The position numbers and the translations under genes are program-made. Under the pieces are notes generated by a model. That model had not been told where the DNA came from. It saw nothing but the letters and a program-made list of their open reading frames with translations, and did not search any database. Positions 12,204 through 24,300 of a stretch of 64,000 nt of DNA are shown one piece after another; position 1 is the first letter of the stretch, and each line of letters starts with the position of its first letter. Origin of the DNA: Panonychus citri (taxonomy: Eukaryota > Arthropoda > Arachnida > Trombidiformes > Tetranychidae); contig NW_026515545.1 of NCBI RefSeq assembly GCF_014898815.1, positions 2,542,001 to 2,606,000 on the forward strand. Direction: 5' to 3'.

Positions 12204-12338
12204 AAAAAGAAAATCAATCTCTTGGAGTTACAATATTTTCCACTCTTTTTGTTTGTTTATATTTTTTTCTTTGGTCTTTTTTGTTTCGGTGATTTTGTTT
12301 TCTTTCTTGATTTAAACAATTTAAATTAAGGTGATACA

Positions 12339-13536
12339 ATGGAGATCTCTGAGACCACAAGTCAAGCCACTGAAGATATTTTAAAGATGAGAATTGTTAC
12401 ACAATTTATTCTTCATGCTCCTCCGGGGGAATTCAATGAAGTGCTAACAGGTAATTTACTTTATTTATGCCTATCAAATTTCTTCATTTTTTCTTCTTTT
12501 ATAATTTAATTGATATTCTATTTCTAATGTTGTTGTTTTTCTTTTTTTTTCTATCCATATTCTCATTTCTAGATGTTCGTTATTTGCTTAACAATGATCC
12601 TTTGCTTCAACAACAAGCTTCAGGGTGGGTTTTCCATGAATCAAATTACTGTTAACTACATTTCTCTATCGGATGATCGTTAGATTATACAACTAAATAT
12701 GTCTCTTCCTCCCTAATTTACTCACTCTTTTTGTTTCCCATTCTTCCAATTTTAGTATTTTTGCTCAATACAGTAAAGATCAATTGACACCAGTTCATCT
12801 TGAAAATTCTGAACAAGGAGTAAGTCTTTTTTTTGTTGTTGTTGATTCTCTTGAAACCAAATTAACTTACTGACCATAATTTACTCAATTTTAACCTTGT
12901 TTTGTTTCTATTCTGTTTCAGGTTTTGATTACTGAATTCAATGAGCTTCCTGGAGGTAGATTTTATGATCCTAAAATTCAAAAATCATTCAAATATGATC
13001 CAATCAGAGAAGAAGCTTCTGAATATCAACAATGGACTCCTGATTCTATCTCTGAACCATGGAGATCAAGTTTGGATGAATTATGGACTAATTACTGTAA
13101 AGAGCATTATTTTAATGGTGGTTGCTCTGTATTTAGTTCATCACAAAATGATGACATAACCCTGACCGCTTGCATTGAAGGACATCAATTCCAACCTCGT
13201 AATTTTTGGTCAGTCAAATGATATTATTATAACAATCAGCTGATTTGTTTACTTTTGAACATGAAAAATGAGAAATGAATTTTTCTTTTCTATATATTAT
13301 TTTTGTTTTCTCTTGTATTTCCATAAGTCTAATATTGATTGTAATTTTTTTCTCCTCTTCTTATAGTAATGGTCGTTGGCGATCAATTTGGACTACTACT
13401 TTTAACCCTTCCTCAGGTCAAGCTGAATTGAAGGGAGTCATCAAAGTGCAAGTTCATTACTACGAAGATGGAAACGTCCAATTAGTTAGCTCAAAGGAGA
13501 TAAAAAAATCTTTGGCAATTAGTGTATGTTGAAATT

Positions 13537-13568
<32 letters not shown>

Positions 13569-14096
13569 AACAATATTCTATTCATTATATGAGAGTCTCT
13601 TTCTCATCGTTGATTAATTTTCCAGGGTTTCAAATTCATATATCACAGTTGACATCATTTTATTAGTTATCTCATATTAGATTTTAATTGATTGATTGCA
13701 TTCCACCAAAAATGATTATACAATCACTTTCCCTTTCAATTGTCACCAGCTTATTGATATTACTTTAAGTATACCGATAAAGCTTTATAAATTTTTCTAG
13801 TTGAGGACAATTAAGTTTTATTTTAAATTGATGGTTTCATCAGATATTAATCATTCTCATATTATATTAATAATCCATTTTTATTTCCTCAACAGAACGA
13901 GAGTCAAACGGCCCATGAATTTGTACAGATAGTCGAAGATGCTGAAAATGAATATCAAACCGCCGTTTCTGACAATTACCAAACGATGTCCGATACAACA
14001 TTTAAAGCCTTGAGAAGACCTTTACCAGTGACCAAAGCTAAATTAGATTGGTGTAGATTATTGAATTACAAACTTGGATCTGAACTGAAACATTAG
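12339..14096 (+). CDS. cpa: F-actin-capping protein subunit alpha (CapZ-alpha)
   Basis: Alpha subunit of the heterodimer that caps actin barbed ends and stops filament growth. Exons: 12339-12450, 12573-12624, 12756-12819, 12922-13208, 13367-13523, 13896-14096. These total 873 nt, or 290 aa (family about 286), with all phases consistent and good GT/AG sites. Family hallmarks are FILHAPPGEFNEVL near the N-terminus, DVRYLLNNDPLL, GNGRW-type NGRWRS in the middle, the highly conserved VQVHYYEDGNVQLVS, and a C-terminal tentacle with DWCRLLNYKLGSEL. The first residues MEISETTSQATEDI are not typical of the family and match the adducin start region at the DNA level. As spliced here, the residue before NGRW is Cys (TG|T across the 13208/13367 junction), where relatives have Trp. 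Neighbours are the adducin promoter repeat upstream and SLD5 tail-to-tail downstream. Confidence 0.96.
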
Positions 14097-15217
14097 AAAA
14101 GTTCATGTTATCGAAGAAAAAAACAACAACAACAACAACAACAAATGAAAGCAAAGATCACAAAAAGAACACCAATTGAACTGTTGAAAGTAAATTTCCA
14201 TCACCACCTCGATCGCGATACTAAACAAAAAACACTCTTACAAACTTGACGAGCAAATGATGGATTCGACTTCTATTTTACTTCTGTCTCAATCTCTTCC
14301 TTTTTCTATGGGTCACCGTTTATATGAAAGAAGAAAAAATCAACAATTATATCGTCCTTACTACTGAACTTTCTCAGTACTCAGAAAAACCTCTTGTTCT
14401 CTCCTCTTCCCCACCGTTAATCAGTCTAGAGCTTTTTCACCTCACTCTCTTTCTAATATCTAATTAATCTGTCTCTCATGTGAGCTGAATCAATTGTCGG
14501 GTGATCACTTGGATATTTAATCAATTTGAAACAAACAATTCACAAGTTAATTTAAACAAAAAGAAGGGTAATCTGTTAATCTGTTATTAATTTAAAGAAA
14601 AAACTGATTTTCTTATAAATTGGACCACGTTTGTTAATTGTCACTGATAAACAAAAGCCTAGAAAAAAAAATTACATAAAATATCAATTCGATTTATAAT
14701 CAATTCCTAATTAACTATTTTCATCTCTCTCTCTCTCTCTCTCTTTCGCTCAGTAAAATTGATGGAAAAAAGTAATTAAATTATTTTCCATTTTTGCTAC
14801 AACATCAATTAACTGAATTAATCTCCTTTCACTTTCCTTTTTTTTCATTACTAAACAATTAACTTAATTTTGTCAATTCTAATTCCAAATCAATAATTGA
14901 ATGTAACATTAGAATTTTTTTAACCTTCGTGCGTTTAATTAGTTACTTTTTGTTAGTAACAAAATAACTATTAATTTGAAGATTACAGAACCACCGAGAT
15001 GATTAGATTTAGACCAGTTAAATTTTGTTGACACTTATTAAATAAATTAATTGATTGATTGGAGTAACCATATTTTCCTGATGGTTGGTAGATTCAAGGG
15101 AATGTGAAAAAGTTAATTGATTTGGGAGACTTTTAAATAATTTTTCTCAGTTGGTAAATTATCACTTGGAAAATAGGTGATGATGATGTATTGGAATTGA
15201 ATGATCGAGTTAATTGT
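14097..15217. other. Convergent intergenic region, CapZ-alpha and SLD5 3' sides
   Basis: AT-rich sequence between two stop codons. It holds a CAA-rich stretch just after the CapZ-alpha stop (around 14124-14143) and a CT tract near 14725. Presumably it contains both 3' UTRs. I see no other gene. Confidence 0.6.
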
Positions 15218-15952
15218 TCACATGATGTGTAAATTGTCCGATCCTTTTTGAAAATGTGACCTAAGGGAACTGAAGGGTAGAAAATATTGATCATCTTGAG
15301 TCATATCGACGATAGTTTGACCTCCACCATCAGGTTCTTCTAATACAACCGAAGTGGCCTCGTTACATCGTACAAAAACATATTCATTATCGGCTGCCGA
15401 TGAATTAGCCGGAATATGACCAATTTTAAAGTCACTTAAATTAGCAGGCATTTGACTGAGAATAACTTCATCCATAAAGGTATCAATAGAAGTAACATAA
15501 TTGTCTAAATATTTAATTTCCAATGGTGATAGTAGATTAAAGGCTTTTTTGGTATCACTACGAAGAAGACGGACAAATTCATTACACCTTGATTCCAATT
15601 TATTTAATCGAGTCCGATAATATTTGTTAACCAGAAAAGCAAATCGTCCAAGTTCAATTTTATGCTGTTCAACAACAAAGCTTCCCAATTTACTTCCAAC
15701 TCGTTGTAATCCCTCTGACATGTATCTCATCTGTTCCAATATACATTCAAGTACAGTCTCTTCAAAAGGTAACATTTCCTCAACCAGACACTCATTGTTA
15801 ACCACCTCAATTAATCTTCCATAAACTTCTCTAGGCGATGAGAACGGATTCTCTTTTTCAACTGTTTCTTCATCTTCATCTTCCATTTCAACCTCAGGTT
15901 GACTAATTTCTTGTGATGGTTCATCAGGTAAAGAGGAAGGTGTTTCATCCAT
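15218..15952 (-). CDS. GINS4: DNA replication complex GINS protein SLD5
   Basis: One of the four subunits of GINS, which joins Cdc45 and MCM2-7 as the CMG replicative helicase in the nucleus. Intronless, 244 aa, close to the family's usual 220-230 plus an acidic N-terminal extension (residues 1-45, EMEDEDEETVEKENP). I chose the ATG at 15952 (MDETPSSLPDE). A further in-frame start upstream would add only hydrophobic residues. The helical A domain contains ECILEQMRYMSEGLQR and ELGRFAFLVNKYYRTRLNKLES. The C-terminal B domain contains EYVFVRCNEATSVVLEEPDG and ends in the hydrophobic DNLHIM, as in SLD5 (human ends in VQLI). A perfect E2F-type site lies 148 bp upstream, fitting S-phase expression. 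Confidence 0.9.
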   Translation of the reverse strand: MDETPSSLPDEPSQEISQPEVEMEDEDEETVEKENPFSSPREVYGRLIEVVNNECLVEEMLPFEETVLECILEQMRYMSEGLQRVGSKLGSFVVEQHKIELGRFAFLVNKYYRTRLNKLESRCNEFVRLLRSDTKKAFNLLSPLEIKYLDNYVTSIDTFMDEVILSQMPANLSDFKIGHIPANSSAADNEYVFVRCNEATSVVLEEPDGGGQTIVDMTQDDQYFLPFSSLRSHFQKGSDNLHIM

Positions 15953-16581
15953 TGAATTGAAGAAGAATAAACAAACGAAAACAAAAAACAAAAAATGAAA
16001 GACAATTTAACTAAATAATCACAGAGAATAGAAAATTAAACAAAATTAAAAATCACAAACAAAAGAAAAACAATCAACTCATTTGAAGAGAGAAAAAATT
16101 TTCCCGCCAATAAAATTACAAAAAGAATTCGAAACTGGTGCCATCTGCTGATTGATAATCAAACTAAAATATCGCGCAAATTTAAGTAAATAAGAAATGA
16201 AAACACAAACACTTATCAGTTCTAAAGTATTAGAAATATTAATTTCTAATAAAAAATTTGATAAGCAAGAACTTTTGTGTAAATAAAAAAGAAAAAGAAT
16301 AGGATTAATTCAATTAACTCCAAAAAGAATGACAATTTCTCAATATGTTCAGAGTTGAAGGATTGTCTCTTTTTCTAATCAATAGATGGCGTTGGTTGTC
16401 GAAAATTTTGACGAAAAATGATTGGCCGTAACTGCGCATGTCACGAAAAAAGGGAATAAAATTTGTGTTGATTTAGTAAACAACAAATTCAGTTTAATGT
16501 CAGTCACTGTCTCGATTTGTTCACCACTATTGTTAACTTTTTATCATTAAGATCGTTTTTTTTTTATAAATAGTAATTTAA
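15953..16581. promoter_or_regulatory. Divergent promoter region, SLD5 and NET zinc-finger gene
   Basis: 629-bp spacer. It holds TTTCCCGC (E2F type) at 16100-16107, a CTCF-like element at 16136-16150 (minus-sense CAGCAGATGGCACCA), a second AGATGGCG-type element at 16381-16391, a CCAAT-type ATTGGCC and an NRF1-like TGCGCATG near 16420-16440, and a TATAAATA at about 16565 just before the plus-strand ATG. Confidence 0.5.
16100..16107 (-). promoter_or_regulatory. E2F-type site upstream of SLD5
   Basis: TTTCCCGC matches the E2F consensus TTTSSCGC. It lies 148 bp from the start codon of a replication gene, the expected kind of target. This is inference from motif and context. Confidence 0.45.
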
Positions 16582-18432
16582 ATGTCGTCGACAAGCAACT
16601 TCGTTCAATCCGAATTTCGGGTAAGTAATTAATTAGAAGATTATATTCTATTTTATTTCTACTTTTCTGTTTCCAAATTTTCGACAATTTGAAGAAATTT
16701 ATTTGATCGTTTTTCTTATATTCCATTTTCTCTCTTTCTCTCTCAGTATGATGAAGGTAAAAGTCCTTTGATACTTTTGGCAGAGACTTGTCGAAATATT
16801 GGTTTAGATACAACTTCAAGTAAATCAGCAAAATCTTCAATTGATCATGTTAAATCTTCAAATAATTCGTCTTCTCTTTCATCTTCATCATCCTCTTCAA
16901 TTGAATCTTCATCCTCACGTAAAAACAATGATTCTTGTCGTTTATCTGTATCACCTTTGAGAAACTCAACACCAATCAATTCAACAAATCGAACCAGTGC
17001 CAATTCAGTGAATGGATCAAACAACATAACCATAACCAATCATTCATCATCCTCTTCATCTTCATCAACGGATAGTTTCATTGGGAATAATAACAACAAC
17101 AACAGCGTAACCACCAGCATAAGTAATAGTGAATCAAATGGATGCTCTTTCAAGCCATATGAAGATCACATAATCAGTAAAAAAAAGTGTCCTGACGATT
17201 CCCGAACCCGCTCAACACCTCAAAACGCTCAACATAGTGATAATAAAAGTCGACATCATCACAATAATAATAAACACTATGTCAATAAAAGTGAAAATAT
17301 CTCAAAATCTTACGAATCAAATAGTTTAAACAAACGGGAAAATGTAAAAAGTTCATCATCTCTATCAACTAATGTGTCTAATATCGGATCATCATCATCA
17401 TCATCATCAACAACAACACCATCAACATCATCGACAGTCAGTACATCATCTTCAAATACAACATCAACTTCAACGGTTCATGTTAATCATTCATCTCCAT
17501 CATCAAAAGGTTCCAATTGCAATGATTGTTTATCTCCTCATCGACCATCATCAAAACCTTATCCACTGACTGTAGATAGTGTCTCCAAATATGTACCATA
17601 CCCATCTCTCTCACCATACCTTGGCCTTCCTCCACCAAATGGTTATGATCCCGCTTCAGTTGCCGCTGTTGCAGCGGCTGTAGCTGGACACTGTCATTCG
17701 CCGAGTATGTGCCGAGATCCATTTTGTGCTGGATGTCGGTTTAACGCTGCCGCAGTTGCAAACGCTTTACATCATCATCAGGTATCACCTTGTCCCGCTG
17801 GATGTACACAATGTTCACATGTTACATCTCAAATGACCTCATCAATTAGCCATCAAATTGCTGCTCTTCAAGCAAACGGCTATTTACCGGGTAATTCATT
17901 TTATCCACCACCACCACACCCTCATCATTCACACCCTGCAAATCCACCAACATCCTCATCCTCATCCTCTTCCTCCTCATCAACCAATTCACCCCAAGCA
18001 GCAGCCGCCGCTGCTGCTGCTGCTGCTGTGGCCGCTGCCGCTTCGGCTTCAAATGTAAATGGTAAACCAAACGTATGTAGTTGGATGATGGGTAATACTT
18101 ATTGTGGTAAAAGATTCACCTCATCAGAGGAGTTACAACAACACCTTCGCAATCACACCTCTTCTGTTTCAGCTCTTGCCTTTCTCGGTCAATATCCTCA
18201 CCTTGATCCAATGTTAACTAGTCCAATTGCTGGTTTAAGGCGAACTACTTTTGTCCCAGTTAATCGTCATCATCCGTACAAATCTTTAACCACCAGTGGA
18301 TCACCATTGAACACCTTAACTAATGGTTTAACTGGAGCAATTCATAAACCACCACCAGGATCACAATTGAATATGCATTATCCACCCTATGGACCATATA
18401 CTGGACGACTTGGTCCACCCATTTTACCTTGA
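16582..18432 (+). CDS. noc: NET-family zinc-finger protein, NocA/Elbow type (ZNF503/ZNF703 relative)
   Basis: Transcriptional co-repressor of the NocA/Nlz/Elbow/TLP family, nuclear, used in tracheal, eye and appendage patterning in flies. Two exons: 16582-16620 and 16747-18432, in phase, 574 aa. The start is the ATG at 16582 (MSSTSNFVQSEFR), which is followed after the intron by the Sp-like motif SPLILLAETCRNIGLD (19-34). The Groucho-binding FKPY lies at 148-151. A buttonhead-like CRDPFCAGC is at 335-343. The single atypical C2H2 finger, C-X8-C-X12-H-X3-H, is at 457-483. The C-terminus is rich in Gly, Pro and Tyr (PYTGRLGPPILP), as in the family. Long Ser, Asn, His and Ala runs fill the middle. 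noc and elbow B are paralogues in flies, and I cannot say which one this equals. A 41-kb gene-poor region follows. Confidence 0.93.
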
Positions 18433-21160
18433 AAGAGAGAGAGAGAGAGAGATCGAATAAAATAAAAAGAAAACAATTAAAAGCTTAATGTATTTGACAA
18501 AAACAAAATATAATTAAGTTGAAAAGTTATATATTCAATCAAATTAAGATCCCCCATAGTGAACAAAACTAATTTAATCATGTTGAAACTTCAATAATAA
18601 TCATATTTGAAATACCTTGAGTATAAACAAAACAAAAAGCTCATTCAACATCAATTTTATTTGACCGACAATCAACTGATTGTTTACAAACAAACAACAT
18701 CAATTTCATGATAAAATCAATTCAATCACATAACATAATTGATAATGTTGATATAATGAGGAATAGATAAATTTGAGTGTTGTTAATATATTGCAACAAT
18801 TAACAATCAACCATAAGTAATTAACATTAAGATGATCAATCAACATGATTATCTCATGAAAAAAAAACATTAAAACCAATTGAAATGTAACCGATTGATT
18901 TATATTAAGTTAATGACCAAAGGAGACATTGATTGTTGACCTTTTTTTTCATTAACAATTACTTTTCACAATCAAGTCGATTGTTAAATTTCAATTTTCT
19001 AATTGTGCTAATTTAGCAATCATCCTAATGAGAATTGTATATATTTATTGTTACTGATGACAAGCTCATTGATATGATGACAATCAATTTCAATAATTGT
19101 AAATCAACAATTAGGTGAAACCTTAAACATAATTAATTGTAATTAACTTTCACAAAATGAGTTTCACTTGATAACATTGTGTTAATAACTTAACCCTTTT
19201 ATTTGTGTCTATCGAGTAAAAAAAAATCCATTTCATATAACCAAATTAACTTACAATTAACAATCAATTAAGAAAATTTAATCTCCGCTAACCAGCAATT
19301 AACTGTTGAACAATTTAGTTTACAATTAGTTAAATAGTGTCAAGAGATACAATCAAATGTTCAGCTAAATATCATCTTACTCAATGTGATTATTAGACAA
19401 TAGAGAAACTTATTGATTTTCCTTAATTGTTGCCAAATCAATTAACTTTTACAACTAAAATTAACTGATGGAATCATTTTTCATTATCGTTCGCAGTTAG
19501 TTAACAATTAACAAATGATATTAATCACTATTGGTAAGTGTTAATTTTTCATTCACTTGTAAATCTGTCAAAAAGTAAACAAATGATCATAAGAAAAAAC
19601 TGATTGTTACAATTAACGATTGTTTTTTTGACAAACTCAAAATCCTTTGCGACTTTACCTTATGTCCATTTGTTCAGGTAGTCATGTTGATGTTTGTTGT
19701 GTCCAGGTAAAGATTTTGTCTTGAAAAGTATTTACTGTTTACAGGTAAACCTGAGGTGTTGACAAAAAACACGTTGAGGTTTTCAAGGAAAGATAAATGG
19801 TCAGTATAAAGTAAAGAAGATCCATCAAGATGAGAGAGAGAGAGAGAGACAACAAAGAAGATGATGATGAGAGAGGAGAAAAGCTCAGACAAAGGTAAAA
19901 GAAGGTGGAAAAGTCATCATCATTATCATCTTTATACCTGAAGACTTAAAGATCGTTAGGATCAGTGGAAAGTTTTTTCTTTCTACTGGATTCAAGTAGA
20001 AAAGGAACCAAACTGAAGAGTAAGAGTCCGAATCCAATTTGAAAAATGAAGAAAAAAAGTTACAATGAAAAAAAAAAATAAATGATGAGGATGAAAAGTA
20101 GAAGAATAAAGAAAGAAGAACATTTTTCTTTCTCATCATCATCATCATCATCTAGAGGAGGATCATCCTTAGTAATATAACTTTACCTTTACCTATTTAC
20201 ACGGATTCATCTTGTTGAAGAAACAAACTATTAATCTTTTGCTTTTAGGGTTAGTGATATTCAGTTTCCATCCTCATCTTTGTAAATTTTTCACATTAGT
20301 CCATTGATAATCCATTTATATTATGCAAATGATTAACTAATCATCAAGATTCACAATTATTACTATGGTAAAATAGTAAAGGTGGTAACCAACTTAATCT
20401 CAGTTGCATCGATAATTTAAACAGAATTTGTTGTCACAATCAAAACAAATCAAAACAATCTAATATATTCACACTTAACTGATATTCATCAGGAAGATTT
20501 AAGTGATTAAATTAAGAAAAGTGTTGATTATCTGAATTTTGATCAGCTGACTCTCGAAATTTATATAATGATGATGAGAGAGAGAGACAAATTATCAATG
20601 ATGTAATCTATTAATAAAAAATGATCTATTGATAATCTATTTGATGCATTGATGATCAATCAATTATTAACAATTGAATATTAAAGTTTTCCCAATCAAT
20701 TAAAGTGAACATGATGATCAATAATTATTTTGTTAATCTATTGATATAAACATGAAGAAAAAAACAAATCTCAATGAAAAACATACAATACCGATTCCAT
20801 TACTGGTAAATTTGGGTTAATTTTAATCAACCCTCTTTACCAATCGGTTCTCGGTTTATCTCTCTCTCTCTCTCTCACCCTGTATATTCATGATCATCAT
20901 TCACTGGGAATAACTTTTTTTCATCTCTAATGATGTTTGCATATCAAAATGATACACGAAAGAGAGAGAAAGTTTTTCTGTGTGAACAAAAAGTTAACAT
21001 GAACGAAATGGGAAAAAGAGGTTTTTTTTGTACAGAAAATAAAGATTAACGATTGATTATTAGCATAATGAAAACATACACAAAGATGAAGATGAAGATG
21101 AAGATGAAGATGAACATCATTAATCAATCGCAAACTGATATTTACCTTTTTTCTTGCACA

Positions 21161-21352
21161 TTAATGACCAATGTCGATATGAATCTTAGCAGTATCAATT
21201 TCAATGGTTAATTTGACGTTGCAATGGATTCCAGGAAAGTCGATGAGCGTTTTTTCAGCACAATGACAGAGAGAAGTGACTTTTAACTTCTGTGTGTGAC
21301 CAATACTAATGATCCATTGGCACTCCTGGTTTGTTACCTTTTTTAAGATCAT
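21161..21352 (-). CDS. Candidate small ORF, 63 aa, unknown
   Basis: ATG-initiated minus-strand frame with non-repetitive, mixed-composition sequence, unlike the simple-repeat frames around it. It begins MILKKVTNQECQWIISIGH, has four Cys (11, 30, 32, 45) and ends IHIDIGH. I recognise no family. A possible donor (AAG|GTAAAT) follows the stop, so it may be part of a noncoding or spliced transcript instead. Confidence 0.18.
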   Translation of the reverse strand: MILKKVTNQECQWIISIGHTQKLKVTSLCHCAEKTLIDFPGIHCNVKLTIEIDTAKIHIDIGH

Positions 21353-24300
21353 TTATCTAACTCTCAAATGATTTTTTCTTCTCCAAAGGTACAAACTTTT
21401 TCCTCTATGTCAAGGGTCAAATTACAAGGTCATTCTTGTGAATGTCACCGATCTAGTCTCTCTCTCTCTCTCTCTCTCTCTCTTAATACATTTTACTTGT
21501 TTCAAACTGAGAACCGACAATTCGAATAGCCTGAAAAAAGACTAATGATGATTCGCCTTTTGGGAGAAGAATATTTTTCTTTTTTGTTCGATTTTTCGAA
21601 CATATTTTTCCTCTAACAAAAATGATTAATCTGAACAATTCTGATAATGATAGTGATGATTAATATTATTATAAGAAACTCAAAGATTTCATATATATAT
21701 TACAAAGTAATATCATAATAGATGATTACTTGATAATTGAGTGTCTATGTTGACCATCAATTTGAAATTCATTCAATCAAAATTGTTCATTTATCTTTTA
21801 TAATCTTTAACAGGCAAGAAAAGATGAGGAAGAAAAAAAGTTTCAAAATCTCGATTAATATTTGAAACAATTAACCAAATTCATTAATCATTGGTTTTAA
21901 TAACAATAAAAAAGAGAAGGAAAAAAAATTCTATTAAATGAAACATGAATTTTGGGTATTTAACTGATTATTTCCAGAATATGAGCAGAAATTTTTAAAA
22001 CTTAGCATCTTCCAGAACTTTGAACATAACAAAAAGATGATGATGATAGTGAAGTAAATTAAAGGAGCATAATCATCATCATCTTTTCTGGACCAGTTCA
22101 TTGTTAATAGTGATATTTAATACCAACAGTTATCCCTTAAAGTGAAAGGGAGGAGATGATGAAAAAAAAGATGCTGATGATGTTTCAGTTTCTCTCTGTT
22201 GATGATGATGAAGAAAAAGGGAAGAGACTGTATAAAGTATCTTTGGGTGAAAATGAAGGGATGCTGAGTATTATCAGAGAGAGAGAGAGGGGGGAGAAAG
22301 AGAGTTTCAATCAGGTTACCAGGGGAAAAAGAAGAAAAAAAAAGAAAAAAAGAGAAGAATAAGAAAATGGAAAATGGATTAAGAAAGAGAGAGAAGTGGG
22401 AGGTGGAAGAAGAAAACAAAGGGGGTGAAATTCAAAGTTCGTTTAAGTATCTGTTTATCTTCTCTCTCTCTCTTCCTTTTCTCTTTCTATGGATGTTAAA
22501 TGATTCTCGGTGGCGGGTCCATTCATCATTCCCTTTAGAATCATCAGTGTCACAATGGCCTCGATTAAATTAATGATGTTGTGTCACTTTCCGCTCAAAA
22601 AATGATCTTCATCATTCTCATTAATCATCCAGTTCTCTTCCAACTTTTTTCATCTTCTTCCTACCCCTCTCTCCTCTTTTTCCTTTTTTTTCATCATCAT
22701 CATCATTTTTTTCTCCTCTTAGAATCACATTTTCTACATCTCTCTCTCTCTCTCTTCTCACTCTCTTAACCACAAAACTACATCCACACTCACACACCAA
22801 ACTGTGAGTATGATGAAAAGATGAAGATGAAGATAAAAAAGCGCAGCATTAATGAAGGTTAAACTTTATAACAATCAACTTGAATAATCCTGTTCAATGA
22901 TTTCTAGTGAATCTTAGATGACTGATTATCCAACCAAATCATGATAAAAGATAAAGACTGATTATCTTGATTACAATTGTTATGTTAATCCAGTAACAAA
23001 GTTGATTATCTTTCTCCGGTAAACTAAATAAATACAATCAAATTTGTTTGTCAGTATATTAATCACTTTCAATTGACAAGTTATCCTATTTATCAATGAA
23101 CACTAAACAAAACCATTAATTACAAATAGATTAGTACGAACCTTATAGTGTTTAAGTTGATTGTTATTCTTAATTCAGTAGTATTATAATTTATCTCGAT
23201 GCTTAGAATTTCAATTTCTTATCCTATTTTAATCATCATTATCACAATTCTCATTTTCGCTTTCTAATTGGAAATGTTAACTATTCTGATGAAACAAGTT
23301 GATAAATGTTCATATTTCTATCAACATAATCATTGAGAATTCTGTAAAGTTTTAATGTGAAATAATAATAAGTGAAAACTAATAAAACTAATGCAATAAT
23401 TTTCATCCTCATCACTTTCGACTTGATCCACTCATCATAATCATCATCTCTATTTTTCCTTCACTTATTTACCTCATCATCTTAATCTGTTCAATCTTTG
23501 ATATTATTACTGTTGCTTATTTTGTTATAATAATAATAATAATAATAAACAATAACAATAAACAATAACAGTAAAATAATAATAAGACAAAAATGTGATC
23601 CTGAAAAAAAAAGTTGAGACTGAAAGTTGGATGAAATATATTATCATTATCATCACTATTATTGTTATTATTACACATTAAAGTTGACACCTACAGGGAG
23701 TGATTCTGTTGCTGATAAATTTAACTCCCAGGAATCAGTGGTATATGTGTTACGATGGGAACCGGATGCTACTTGAAGAGGAAAGATAAAGGAGGAAGAT
23801 GAGAGACATAACCTGACATGTTAGTGATCCAAATACAGAGAGAGAGAGAAGATGAGGATAAAGAATGAAAGAGAGAGATAATGATGATGATGATAAGAAG
23901 CTTTATCTTTTCTTTTTAAATGCTTTTTTTAAGGCAATATAATATTCTGACCCAACCCGATTGATGGATGAGATTGTTATGGGGACTTGAAATAGCCTCA
24001 TAAGGAGCATTTAATGGCCAAGACAATTTATAGTTTTAATGGGGTCTAACTGTAACCCGAAGAAGATGAAGATGATCATGGATGATGATTTTCTCCTTAG
24101 AGAGATGATGATGTTAGTTTTTCTTCTTCATCTTCTTTCCCTTTTTTGCTTCCTTGTTTTCTTATGTTTAGCTGGAAAAATGCAAAAATACTCATGGGAA
24201 AAACATCGTAAGTTTAGGAGGAGAGAGAAAAGTGAAACATTTATTATTATATCACTTCGAGAATTACCTCTTCTTATGTATTAGATAATTTATTTGACAA

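Larger units (their letters stand above)
10252..12338. promoter_or_regulatory. Head-to-head promoter region of adducin and CapZ-alpha, built as an inverted repeat
   Basis: The region spans 2087 bp between the adducin ATG (10251, minus) and the CapZ-alpha ATG (12339, plus). It consists of an adducin leader (10252-10440), a left repeat arm (10441-10716), a spacer (10717-11927), a right arm (11928-12203) and a CapZ-alpha leader (12204-12338). Relative to each gene, the arm lies in the same orientation and at a similar distance (190 and 136 bp upstream of the ATG). The two genes thus see the same upstream sequence, and if transcription starts in the arms the two mRNAs would share part of their 5' leader. 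Confidence 0.8.

Noticed and set aside
16845..17722. Several open frames on the minus strand opposite the NET-family gene
   Set aside because: They are shadows of Ser-, Asn- and His-rich codon runs in the real gene.
19674..19892. Minus-strand frame resembling a secreted protein (hydrophobic start)
   Set aside because: It lacks an ATG at the right place and the hydrophobic run comes from a GA/CT-rich stretch.
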